Source: Axinella damicornis (taxonomy: Eukaryota > Porifera > Demospongiae > Axinellida > Axinellidae). From it: a DNA stretch of 64,000 nucleotides. Location: NCBI GenBank assembly GCA_963931865.1, contig OZ007506.1, forward strand, positions 18,635,853 to 18,699,852. The letters are read 5' to 3'. A program made the translations under genes and the position numbers. The notes under the pieces were generated by a model, which made no database searches, was not told the DNA's origin, and saw nothing but the letters and a program-made list of their open reading frames with translations. Positions 32,417-46,300 of the stretch are shown here, one piece after another (the stretch's first letter is position 1; each line of letters opens with the position of its first letter).

Positions 32417-35400
32417 ATGAACATGGAAAACGTTCACCTGGCTCCCGAGGGGGACAGCGATGACCTCTACTCAGGGTACGACTACAATGACCCCATGATT
32501 GATGTGAGTCACTTGTGGCCAGGCCCCTGTCTGCCTGTAGTCTTGTGGGGCCAGACCCACGTGTGGGTCTGGCCCCGCGAGACTAGTCTGCCTGTATGTA
32601 TTATGTATAGATGAAGCATGTGATAGGACTATGACATGCCAAATGATGATACAGATATTAGCTGGCCATTTATCACTGTGTGCCATTACGGCGACATCAT
32701 TCATACTCTTTTATAATTTATCGCTACTCTAGAGAGCCCATTCCCTGTTAGCTGGTCTGGTCGGGATTGTTTGATGCTTTTTCTAGTGTGCAGGTAGACC
32801 ATCTGACCATGGATCAGAGGAAGATACATGTAGGTACCCATAAAACCATATGCATATCCAAGGAGGATATTTGGGTACATATCCTCCGAGGGGACGTGAT
32901 TCTGAGGGGATGTGATCTTTGTGCATAATTATCTGGCTATAGTTTCAATAGTCACTGGAGGATACATAACAGTGGAAGTGTAGGAATATTCTACTGCTCT
33001 CATCCAATGAAGTGTATTAGAGATGATGTCATAATTATGTCAAGGTGGACGTCCGGACAGTTAGAACAGCCTAGCCTAGCCTCGTTCCCAGGCCCCATCG
33101 GAACGAGGCTATGGGCAGCCTGCACAGCATGCTTTATACAAAGTGTGTACAAGGCGTAGGGATGTCGGCTATATCGCCAATAATCAGCTATCGGCAATGT
33201 GTATATATTGACATCAGCTATGGGCAATGTGTATATTTGTCAAAGCCGATCACATGTGCAAATGGCTAAGCTGTGAATGCGTGTGACCTTCCAGGTGGAG
33301 AGAGGCTAGTGACTAGACTGATCGGTAGGGAAAAAATTAACAAGGCAGAAATTTGTATAATTATCGGATCGGCTATATTGTTATCCATTACCTGAATATT
33401 GTATTGGGTATATAGTTCCATATTGGTGCATCACTACATGTTATTGAGACCAAACAATGTACTGCTATCCTCACCTCCCCACTCCCTGTTTCTCAGGAGC
33501 TGGAAGAAGACCCAGAATTCCAGCAGATTGTGCGAACCAAGTATGGACAGCGACCTCCGATTCCAGTGAGTCATCGATCCTGATGGGTTCTCATAACCCC
33601 CTGAATTCCTCATTTCCACCTATTTCCTTGCTGACAATGCTAGTATTCTAATAGCAGTTTTCTTCACATCGGGAGCGTGTGTATGTAGATGTATTTCACA
33701 TAATGCATTACACGTGCTATTGTTGGAACTGTACCAGTGATACCGTCTTTTGCTTTCCTGCTCCTATGTGTATGTCTTCCTCCTTACATCCGACAAAGGT
33801 CGTAGTGGCCAGAGCTCATTCTTACTTGTTGTCCACACTATATGGTGACCTCCAGGCCTCTTCCTGAAAACCTAGGAACCAATACCCTTCTGGATAGTGT
33901 CCTCACTCCCATCCCACCCCTAAATTCTACATGGGACTGAGGATGGGTAATGGCATTTCCCCTTCTTTCTTTGCTTTTTTGAGAGGCGGAATATGACAGA
34001 ACATCACTAAATCCTATTTTAATTTTTCGGAGAATAGTCTTTGCTTTCTTGTATTTTACATAAGCCTTTCTGATTTCACACATCAGTGTACAACCACCCA
34101 CCAGGCAGAGATATATCATGTCCTTTACTCTCTTAAATACGCTGGTTCAACATGCTTTTCACATGCAGGCAAGTGGAGGGATCCTGCCCCCAAGCACTGG
34201 TGTGAAACGGATTCCTGGCACGCCCGGTGTAAGTCGGACAAGAGTTGAAAGTCATGTTTCATCTTTCCTCCAACTTAATTGTCAATGCAAGCGATGAATA
34301 CTCTGGGAAGGCCTGGGCACAGTGTTAGTATATACACCTTCATTCAAACAATAATTCACTGACAGTATGTATGTGCATTGCTGTAGTTTAGGAAGGCTGC
34401 TGAAGTTTGTACATGTAAGTGGTGCATTTCATTACACTCTTACATATTGACGTGGTGTCTTATGTTCCACAGGTGCGGGCCCAGGTTGGGAGGCCAGCAA
34501 CTGGAGTGGCACCAGTAGGTCCATACCGTAACTGTACTTGCCTAATAGTACTGTATCACAGACTCGCTCCCAAACTGCCTCCTTCTCCGTTTTGATTAAG
34601 TAATAACTGTCAGTGAAACGTCGTATGGAAGCCTGTCTGAGCCCAACTGCATGCAAGCCTCATCTGTACAGTATAGCAAGCACTCTGAGATAACCAGCAG
34701 CTTGTCAGCAAATACAGGCTGGTGGTGGGCGGGTGTGCATGTATGTATTATGTGGATTGCTACTTGCACAAGGAAAGGCCACGGTTATGACTGCACATCA
34801 GTACACACCATCAACGCACATAATACCATACATGAACAATAGTCTAGTGCTCATTGTACACTGAACATGATGTGGAAACTGCATGCTCTGACACGCATGC
34901 CATTATACAGTAGCGCTATCGCTTACTTCCTTTGATGGAACAGTCAGTATTTGATAAAGGCCTGCCCAGCCCTCTGCAAGAACAGTCGCCGTGCAAGATT
35001 AATGTATACAATGAACTGCATGCTATTGGATAATCTTGATACACACAAATAATCATAGTTGAATGACTGGTGGGAATTGTTGGATGTTTCTCTGTGATTC
35101 CTGCTTGTATTGTCTGCAGGAATCAGGACAAGCTCGGCCAATGACGGGAATCACAGCAGCTGGGTTTTCATCACTAGCAAGAGGTACTCTTGATTCTTGT
35201 TTATCTGCTTTTGCCAATTGATCTGTAGTATGTTCAGCAGCAGTTCTCATACCAGTACATGCTCTGTGCTGTTTGTTCAACCAGGTCAGATGTTTGATCC
35301 TCTCAACCAGTCTTCAGCCACAAGAGGAACAGCACAACCTGCAGAGAAGCCAGAGGAGAGGTAGAACACTAGTACTTTGTTTGGTGTACGGCTGAATTTA

Positions 35401-35914
35401 TTAGTGCTCCTTTCTCTCCGTTTTCCCCCTCCCTCACCCTCTTTATCTCTTCCTCCTCTTAATCCTTCCTTTCCTCCCCTCCCTCCATGCACCTCCTTTT
35501 CTCCTTCCTTCCCTTCTTTTCTCACACTCCTTCCTCCCTTCTCTTCCTTCGCCTCCCTCCTCAATCCCTCCCTCCCTCCCTCCCTCCCTCCCTCCCTCCC
35601 TCCCTCCCTCCCTCCCTCCCTCCCTCCCTCCCTCCCTCCCTCCCTCCCTCCCTCCCTCCCTCCCTCCCTCCCTCCCTCCCTCCCTCCCTCCCTCCCTCCC
35701 TCCCTCCCTCCCTCCCTCCCTCCCTCCGTCCCTCCCTCCCTCCCACCCACCCTCCCTCCCTCCCTCCCTCCCAACCTCCCCCCCTTCCCTTGCTACTCCC
35801 TCTCCCACTCTCACAGCCCTGAGGAGGTGATAAAAAAGCTGGAGAAGAGGGTGAATACCTTAATAGAGGAGAGTGCACACGCAAGAGCTTTGGGTGACTA
35901 CCAGACTGTGAGTA

Positions 35915-35976
<62 letters not shown>

Positions 35977-35993
35977 TGTGTGTGTGTGTGTGT

Positions 35994-36024
<31 letters not shown>

Positions 36025-36056
36025 CACGCGTGTGTGTGTGTGTGTGTGTGTGTGTG

Positions 36057-36129
<73 letters not shown>

Positions 36130-39100
36130 CAGAGTGCAGCCTTCTTTGTACTCAGCCAATGCTAAGGATTTACTGGGAATTGGGCCGGACTGCATGTGTA
36201 CATAATTACAATGTTGACGGCAATGTGTTGTCCCTCCAGGCACTGGACAAGGCCAAGGATGCTGGGAGGAAGGAGAGGGTCCTGTGCAAGCAGAGGGAGC
36301 AAGCCCAGGCCACAGACCAGATCAACCTCGACCTCACCTACTGCGTAAGTGTTCTCAGACGGTTGTCCTTGTTGCAGGCTCTCTCTTTTGAGGATGGAAT
36401 TGATCCTGACAGTAGAAGCTCTGAATCTCAAGTGGATACGATGACTTACGTAGACCGAAAGGCTGCTACTCGTCCTACATTCCCCGTCTCCCGGTCACCC
36501 CAGCATAGCTGACGAGGACAGGCATATTGGCTGCAACATGCATCCTGATCACTGGGTGACTCCAATTTAAAGTAACACTTAGCCTGGCGAATAAGGGAGA
36601 TGTAGGTTTTCATAGCACTGAGGGACAAGCAGAACGAGCTGATTGTGGCACCCGCGTCGTCCCACATGCATTACCTTACTCTTGATGAGATGTAGCCTAT
36701 GCAGTTAGTTAACAGAAGAACACTGTCTTTAATATTTACCAAAATTTGGTACTAAAATAGAATCACTGTCTAGCAGGTCATGTAATTCAATAGGTGCAGT
36801 GTAACGCCATATAGTGACATCTCCTGTTTGGTCATTATGTGCTTCTGTTTTTGGTAATTAGCTATTTTCGCCATGTGCTGAAATCCACACTTCTAATTGC
36901 AGAGATAAACATCTGTTTTGAAAATACAACTGTACCCCAATTCATTTTCTTGCATAAAAACAAACATTATAGCTATATATTTTCACTTTGGGATATGAGA
37001 TATGCGCGAAAATACCATAAAATGCTGTAGAGCAGCTGACAGTCATTTAAGTATAGTAATAATACGTATGGTAGTGTTCTTGTGCCGTACACACAACTTA
37101 GAGTACTTTAGAATGTGCAGAACTTCCAGTTTGCTATACAGAGTAATATTGTAGGGTTCAGAACTAGAGTGGTCTTAAGGCATGACAGGCGCACATGATC
37201 ACATATGTACGTATGTCTGTATCTTCAGAGTGGTACATGTGTAAGTCTGCCCAAATAACAAATAAAGATGCCGCTCTGATCGTCAAGAATTGAGCTCTCT
37301 ACACAAGCCATAACCATTCTCGCCATTCGTGTATTAACTTCAAAGGAATATTACGGGGAACAGACATGATAATTATCTGCCATTAGCACTTCCTCTGTTT
37401 CGTTTATGAGGCACGACCAGCCTCTGCTCTCAGCACGGATTCACCAGGGTGTGATGTGTCCCACTGGGCTGATAAGTAACGGCGGCCAACAAAGGCCATT
37501 CCATTTCGGTTGCACTTCCAAATTTGAATTTTGACACCAGATCTAGAGAGCTGTTACAAGGCTTTGTAATTTCTTCCAAGATCTATTGTGCACATGTGTA
37601 TCATAATTATATATGTAGCTGCTCATTTTGCATTCATTGAGCAGGCTGTTGTATTGTCAGATGTGTTTGTGTGTGTGTGTGTGTGTGTTGGGAATCTTTC
37701 CCATACACATCTATAGATATGAAACGTTACCAGCCCTGGCTCCATACATGTGTGTTACTCCCATCGGACCCTACATGAGTGACTTGTGGCCAAATGGTTA
37801 AAGCATTTGACTGTGGACCAAAAGTCCCAGGTTTGAATCCCACTTGTTGCTTCACTGGTAAAGAGCTTTCTTTACCCCTCCTCCCCTTGGGAGACTAGTC
37901 TTTGACTGAAAGGGCTTGGCATACATGTACCTAGCCTTGTTCCCAGGCCACGTTCCCACGCGGCATGGGAACGAGGCTAACGTAACATGTATCTTAACCA
38001 AATTGGCATGTGAGTCCACTGCACCAGCCATCCTTGTGTTCACGTACAGGTGCTGTTCAACCTGGCCAACCAGTACCATGCCAACGAGCTGTACCAGGAG
38101 GCGCTCAGTACCTACCTACTCATCGTGAAGAACAAGATGTTCAGCAATGGAGGTACGTGTACATACGCTCACTTATTACATAGTACTTTGATACCATCAC
38201 ATCCTCTCAATGCAGTACTCAATGTTTGTTAGTGGTGTCAATGCATGGTTGACTGACCCTTGCCAAAAATGACACTTTTCTCATCTTGTGGCGTGCTGCA
38301 TGTAAATGTCACGTATCCAGATATGAGCAGATGTGTGCTGCATATACGCTGAAATTTAGGTGTGCACATCAACCAACTTGTACCTCCCTGCACACGTTGC
38401 AGGCATGCACACATATGCTGTGCACACGTTGCAGGCATGCACACATATGCTGCACACATGACAATGTTCCCAGGCCCACACCGCTTTCGGTTGCACGAAG
38501 AATGCGAAGGCGTAACCCTGCATGTGTGCTAAAAGCAGCACATATCCAGCATGCATACTGCAGCCATATATTTTGTAATGGGGAGAGGGGCACTATTGGT
38601 ATGTCTTCCCACTTATCAAATAGGAAATCAACTCTTCTCAACAAGCAGTAATAAGTGTATTGTTGGTGGCTGGAGTTTCAGATGACTACGATTTGTAAGA
38701 ATTTCTCTGACCATCCTGGTCGCATGTAGGTCGGCTACGCGTCAACATGGGGAACATCTACGTGCAGCAGAAGAAGTACCCTCAGGCTATCAAGATGTAC
38801 CGCATGGCTCTTGACCAGATACAGGATATACACAAGGCAGTGCGGTGAGTCTGAGAGCAGAGAATGCAGTGAACATGTAGCCTCATTCCCAGGCCAGCGC
38901 GCCGCTTAACCCCGCGTTTACGTACTGCAAGCAACGAAAACCTTGGCGGGGCCTGGGAACGAGGCTAGTGAACATGCATCTATACATATATGACTAAAGC
39001 CACAAACTTCTCGGCGCAATATTCACTCTCCCTCCTTCCTCCGAATGTTCTAAACAGCCATGAGCATGCGTCTCCTCCCGTCCACTTTCATCCTCCCGTC

Positions 39101-39912
39101 CACTTTCATCCTCTCACATCCACTTCCTCTTCTCACGCCCACTCCTCCTCCCCTCCCCCCTTCCCCCCTCCCCTGCCCCTCCTGCCCCTCCCACGACCGT
39201 CCTACCTGGCCCTCAGACTCAAGATTCTACAAAACATTGGCACAGTGTTTGTCAAGATGGGCCAGTACGGTGACGCCATCACCTCATTCGAACACATCAT
39301 GGAGGAGCAGCCAGAGTTCAAAGCTGGTGAGAACAAAAGAAGTTGAAAAAACTAATTGCATGTGTGCATACGAAACCAGTCAGCTACTATTTCGAACCCC
39401 TAGCATGAACCCCTTGTCCTGTTGGCTAACAGGACCTACAGGATAATGTTATAGCCTTGTTCCCAGCCCTTCTCACCCCAGCATTTGTCACTTGCAGTGT
39501 GCAAGGCCTGGGAACGAGGCTAATTAATTACATGTACCCTGATAGTGGTTGGTACATGTACATTCTTCATACTAATGCGTATGTTATATACTCAGTGACC
39601 GGTATCATCTCCACACTCTCGCTCACAGCCATGAACCTGATGCTGTGCTACTATGCTGTCAGTGACAGGGACAAGCTGAAGAAGTGCTTCCACCGGATGC
39701 TCCAGATCAGCACTGGTATCAGTGATGAGGACCGATACTACCCTGCCGTGGTGAGATATGTTCCACCAAGGGTGCATCGATCCTAAAGGGACCCTTTGGC
39801 GACTCGATGTGCCCTCGATTCCACACAACCTCCACCTTGAACTCCAGTGTCACACACACACACATGCACAAACACACACATATATACGCACACACACACA
39901 CATGCACACACT

Positions 39913-39943
<31 letters not shown>

Positions 39944-39974
39944 ACACACACACACGCACGCACACACACACACA

Positions 39975-40047
<73 letters not shown>

Positions 40048-40236
40048 ATGCCAGGATGATGACCCCCACCAGCGTCTGCTCGTTGAGGCCATCAAGAATG
40101 ACACTCTGAGGGCCATTGAGAGGGAGAGGAAGGCTACAGCTGAGAGAAGTATCCTCACTGCAGCCAAGCTCATCGCCCCAGTCATCGAAGCGACTTTCGC
40201 CATTGGCTTTGACTGGTGAGCAGTAGCACACACACA

Positions 40237-40313
<77 letters not shown>

Positions 40314-43300
40314 CATTGGCTCTCCCCTCCCATCCAGGTGCATAGAGCGGGTGCGGGAGTCCCAGTACTCGGAGCTGGCCAGTGAGCTTGAGATCACCAA
40401 GGCTATCACCTTCCTCAGACAAAAGGACATACCCAGGGTAAACCTGCACAATTTTGCTTGATACTCTCCCCATTCAGCCAGTGGCGTCTGGACTCTACAA
40501 CAGTAGCACACTAGTAGATGAGTCAGATCTCTTTCACATGAGCAAAAGTTAGCCTCATCCCCAGGCCTCCACCCAGATTTTATCTCGCAGCTGTGGAGAA
40601 AAATCGGGACGGCTACGAGATAAAATCGATCTGGGAGGAGGCCTGGGAACGAGGCTAAGCGAATGTGTGGTCATGATGTCAAGCTAACGCTGCTGAATCA
40701 GAAGTCGCATGTTGGGACAAAACCACACGAATTCTCTCTCTCTTATCACTGAACAGTGTTATGCATGGTACAACATCCAGCTATTCTTAACTAACAACTA
40801 GCAAGGTAAGGTCTTCCTTTCTCTTGTCTACCGGTAGACGATGAACTCCACCGATCCATCCCTCCCATACGTGTGTGAATTATTCTTAAACTGAATGTCA
40901 AACATCGTCATGATCAACTGCTGTTGCACACTTGTGATGACAAGGTAGCCTCGTTCCCAGGCCTCTGCCCAGATTTTATCTCGCAGCTTGATTTTTCTCC
41001 ACGGTTGTGAGATAAAATCTGGGGGGAGGCCTGGGAACGAGGCTAATGACAGGGCTGTGGTATAGCTATGAGGAGTGCTTTCTTAATCTGCAGGCAATAG
41101 AAACATTCAAGGAGTGTGGGAAGAAGGACAGCAAGATAGCCGGCACTGCTGCTACCAACCTCTCCTTCGTGCTCTTCCTGGTAGGCCGAACATTTTAAGA
41201 TAAGTGGACAACCCCTAGCCTCGTTCCCAGGCCATTCCCACCTCCAGTCTTTGATCGCATGCAAATACGGCGGAGGAAGGCCTGGGAGAGCTGGTCACAT
41301 GCGGTGATGTCAGGTAGACAGAGGTAGACACATGGGCGGTATTTGACTGTAATCGAATCCCCTTGTGTCATGAACAACGAATGGTGTTGATGTGGACTAG
41401 CAAACACTCTGGCCTCCAGCTCTTAGAATGACATTAAGAAAGGGCTTCATCAGGAACCACCCCCGTGTGTCCACCCTAGGCCCTTTGTCTACCTGACGTC
41501 ACCACATGTGAGCAGCTGGCCTCCCCCCTCTGTATTTGCCAATCAAGACTGGAGGTGGAAATAATTATTGATGGCCTGGGAACAAGCCTACATATAGACA
41601 ACTCCCTCTCCTGGAAAGACTGTGTGGTCTCCTCAAACTAGCCTCAATAACCATGTTTGGCTGTGGTAATTACTTTAGGAACGTCCACTTCCTGTACTGT
41701 GTAGGGCTGAAGTGTGGCTCTTAGCCAAATGTTATCTACATGTGCATATATAATTCATACACATAATTATATCAGGCCTTCAAATCTCTTGGGAAGGGGC
41801 CTACAAGACTATCAGGGCCACCACCCTGTCTGCATCCACGTTTCTTTATTCCCCATAGCTCAATGCCTGCTTACTTTTGGTGGAAGGGTTTCTGCAGCTA
41901 CTACATGTACAATCATGTATTTGCACAGCCACAGAGCCCAGCTGTGGTATTCTATGGTTCACATTGTCGTGGCTGACCAATCACAGCATTGATAACAAAC
42001 CTGTGTACTGTTCCCACTAGGAGAGTGACATCCATCAGGCTGAGAAGTATGCTGACTCAGCAATAGCTCTGGATAGATACAATCCTCACGGTGAGTACTG
42101 CATACACATGTACATGTGGCGGTCTTACAACACAATCACCTGACGGGATATATATGTGACCCTCTCTGCGAAAATCGACCACTTGGGGTTAATAATTATT
42201 CAGTACGGCACAAAACAGCACGGAAGTACCTTTTAGTAGATTTTGAGATTATTGCGCATACCGAATACTCTACCCCCGCTGCAGCTTCTCACGTCATTGT
42301 AGGAACTAAACGTTCGCCATTAGCTCGAGAGCGCACCCTTGCGTTCGATCGCCATTAGGGCACGGAAATAGTATTCAAGTACATACACGGAACTCGTGAA
42401 CGGACGTGGAAGGTTGCCATGCCTACTTACACTTTTACTCACCATTTCTGGCTAGCAGAGGGTCTTTTTGAACAGACAAACAACCTCCTTTCTCGAGCAG
42501 CCATGTTATTTCTGCGCATGCACGTACACGATCAGCTGATGTTACACGCCTCCATGAACGGAGTAGTATACGAAAATATCGTTGCTATCGATTTCAGCGT
42601 TTTTCTCGAAATAATTCCGCCGCACTTGGCGTCGCTTCCGCCGCTATAACTCCGAATCTATAAGTTCGACCGTAAAACGAAAGACATCAATGTAATTGGC
42701 AAGAACACAGCTTCCTGACTATGTCAATAACGCAATTTACCCCGAGAATGCGAAGTGGTCGATTTTCGCTGAGAGGGTCACATATGTCAACACAATAATT
42801 GCACTGTAATAGTTGGGGCAAGCCTGAGTGAGGCCCAGGCACAGTGACTTCAAAAGCTGCGTGCCTATGTACGTATCACCTATTCAAGATCAAGATTGCA
42901 CAAGTATTAGACATGCCAGGCTGGAGCGTTCACAAGCAGCAGAGGACAGTAGCTATAGTCATAGAACTCCTCCTACAATCTGCCTATACAAACTATTATT
43001 ATGCTTAGTGTAGGTGGCCAAGGACAAGTACGAAGGTGCAACACAGGTATAATGTCATGTCCAGTCATTTGTGCATTCTGGCCATGTATATAATATATTA
43101 TGCATGGGTGTGTGACATGTACACACAGATGTATATGTAACACCACCTCATGTACACCTCATGTACATGTACCTATCACCTGCCGATTTACTGGAGGAGT
43201 GTAGATGGTTGTACACACACACACACACATCTACCCCCCCCCCCCATGCACACCTGTACAGCCCTGGTAAACAAAGGCAACTGCGTCTTTCAGCAAGGCC

Positions 43301-46300
43301 ACTTTGACAAAGCACAGGAGTACTACCATGAGGCACTCAGTGTGGAGGCCACGTGCACTGAGGCCCTGTACAACTTGGGCTTGGTGCACAAGAAGCTGGG
43401 GCAGTACCACGAGGCACTGGAGTGCTTTCAGAAGCTTCATACCATCTTGAGAAACTCACCGCAAGTCATTTACCATCTTGCTGACTTGTACGATAAAGTG
43501 GATGACTTCCCTCAGTCCACAGAATGGTAAGCGTGTGGGTGCTGAAAGGAGTGCATGTGGAGTGGGTGCTGAAGTGTTGTGTGGAGTGGGTGTGGGGGGT
43601 GTGGGAGTGTGCAAGTGGGTGTGGGAGTGGGTGTGGGAGTGAGTGTGCAAGTAGGTGTGGGGTGTGGGAGTGAGTGTGCAAGTGTGCAGTGGATGTGTGT
43701 GTGGGAGTGGATGTGGGAGTGTGCAAGTGGGCGTGGGAGTGGGAGTGGGAGTGAGTATGCAAGTGGGAGTGAGTGTTGGTGTGGGAGTGGAACGAGTGTG
43801 GGAGTGGGATGGGAGTGGGTGTGGGAGTGTGGTGTGTGTGGGGGGGGGGGGGTGGAGTGCATGGGAGATGGAGTAGTTGTGGTTGTGTGGAATGTGGGTG
43901 CAGGTGTGGGTGTGGGACAGTGGAAGGATATACAACAAGTATTCTAACTTCCCTTAATTCCACAACCTCTCCTCTTCCTCTTACTCAGGTTCATGCAGCT
44001 GATTTCGCTGGTGCCCACAGACCCTGGGATTCTACAGAGACTGGGAGAAATGTATGATAGTGACAACGACCGATCACAAGCCTTCCAATACCACTATGAG
44101 GTCAGAAGCCCCACATGTGTCAATTAATCCCCCTCCCATTTCGGCACATTACACTAGCGAGGTGAAGAAGACTTAGGGTAGCGACTAAACAGTGCACACC
44201 ACCAGGCTCACACGTATGCAACTGCTGATACACTCACACACTTGTACGCACACTTGTATCTCCTCCATAGTCATTCCGGTACTGTCCCACCAACATTGAC
44301 GTCATCTCCTGGCTGGGCGCCTACTACATGGACTCCCAATTTGCTGACAAGGCAGTCCATTATTTCGAGAGAGCTGCCCTTATACAGTAAGATATCTACC
44401 ACGTTCCCTCATCAATACTAGTGCATCTCATCTGGCGTACATATACACTGGTCACAGTATGGTTATTACTAGCCTCGTTCCCAGGCCCCGTCTCGGGCCT
44501 GGGAACGAGGCTAGGTTATTACCATACTGTGACTGGTATGGTATGGTACTAACCATATGTACTAGCTGCAAACAATCCTACACTGAAAATCAAAGCTGCA
44601 GCAGGTCTAGGGATAAGGTAACATTGTATGTACGTGTAGTAGTATGTAACTAGCTATCACTACACCTTCACTTCCCCAGGCCCAACCAGATCAACTGGCA
44701 GCTAATGGTGGCCAGTTGCTTTCGGAAAACAGGTGAGAGCAAGGAGCATAACATGCATACTCCCAGCTATACCTCGGGGTTATTGACGTGCATGCATACT
44801 TTTCTTCAGTAATCTGTTCCACAGTACCGATCAGTAAAATGGGTGTACTTTGTGATAGACCGTTCACACCATAACACAACAGTAGCTAATTGGATCCACT
44901 CTCCATTCTGTGAATTTGCAGGTAGCTACCAGCAGGCGCTGCAGTGCTACAAGCAGATCCACAGGCGGTTTCCAGACAGCGTAGACTGCCTGAAGTTTCT
45001 AGTGAGACTGTGTAGTGACCTCGGGCTGAAGGATGTTCAGGAGTACTCTCTCAAGCTGAAGAAGGCAGAGAAGATCAGAGAAGCCAGGAGACAGGTAAGA
45101 ATTGATACAGTCACTCTGTGGAAATACAATGTAGCCATTTTTTATTCAACTCTTGACTCCATAAAAACTTACTCTCCAGTATCTTGTGGGTTAAACATAG
45201 ACTCCAGTCAACAATAAATGAGTGCCTAACGACATCATCTTCATTGCCTCCGCCGATGCAACAGATGACATCATAGTGACATCATAATGCACTCTTGAGA
45301 TCATGTATGACCAGTACGGTATTTACAAGCTTGTGTGTCCATGCACTCATCCACCCACCCTTTAGCGTGAGCTCTCTAGTGGAAGTCGCAAGAGCAGTGG
45401 GGGTAGCAATGGGTCTAAGGGGAGGGCAACCAGCACCAACTTTAAGGCCAAGGACCGTGTGCTCAGTGGAGGAAGTGGTGAGTATGTGTGTACATGTATG
45501 TGTGCATGTGTGTGTGGGAAGACAACAATATGTGCTTTAGTATCAGGATTGTACATTGTCAAGAGAAGATCATCATGCATACATGTATTATGCACTTCAC
45601 ATAACCATAGTCTCAGCCGTTCCCATGCACCTCCAGTATGAAATATACTGCACTAAGATAGGAACAGCTTCAAGGTTACATGTGCTCAGCTGTAGTCAGC
45701 AGACATTGGCTAGGCTGTAGACAATGGCAGCAGTAGCATGTGCAAATGCCACTGACCATGCACCAATACGTTCTCCACTCAGATGCTTTATCGGTTGACT
45801 CTGGTACAGGAAATGGTAGCACCACCCGCAGGAAAGAAGCTGGTAAGTACCATGTGTCCAGAGAATATCTCTTCCACCGACCCACTGCCACCAGGCATAG
45901 CCTCGTACCCAGGCTCTGTAGGGACAGAGCCTGGGTATGAGGCTACCACCAGGCAGTGATAGCATTTTACTTGGGACAAAGTGTGTAGGGGCATGCAGTT
46001 TGTCACATGGTGGTCAAAATGAGGCATTTTAGGTATCCATACGACTGATTGTGTACACGTACTGTCTACGTTATTACAGATGCCTACATGTATGGTATGC
46101 TATATACAGGTAGCTCATGTATGCAAGTTTCAGGTGGATTACACATAATATAGCGATGCATGTCCACTTGTGAGTGGTTTGGGGGCACCCCTACACTGTT
46201 AACTCATTCATTTCCTATGTAATAGGAACAAAATGAGTCATTATACTGCATTCATTCTGATTTTGGGTTAGACCACTCTGGTTCTCAGCCCTTCAATTTA

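Noticed and set aside
35377..36165. 262-codon plus-strand frame with Pro/Ser and Cys/Val runs
   Set aside because: It is the translation of CCCT and GT microsatellites flanking an IFT88 exon, which is read in another frame.
39850..40473. Cys/Val- and His/Thr-rich frames
   Set aside because: CA/GT repeats; the real coding exons here are IFT88 exons 13 and 14.
43456..43963. His/Pro/Thr-rich minus-strand frames of ~160 codons
   Set aside because: Translation of GTGGGA simple repeats antisense to IFT88.
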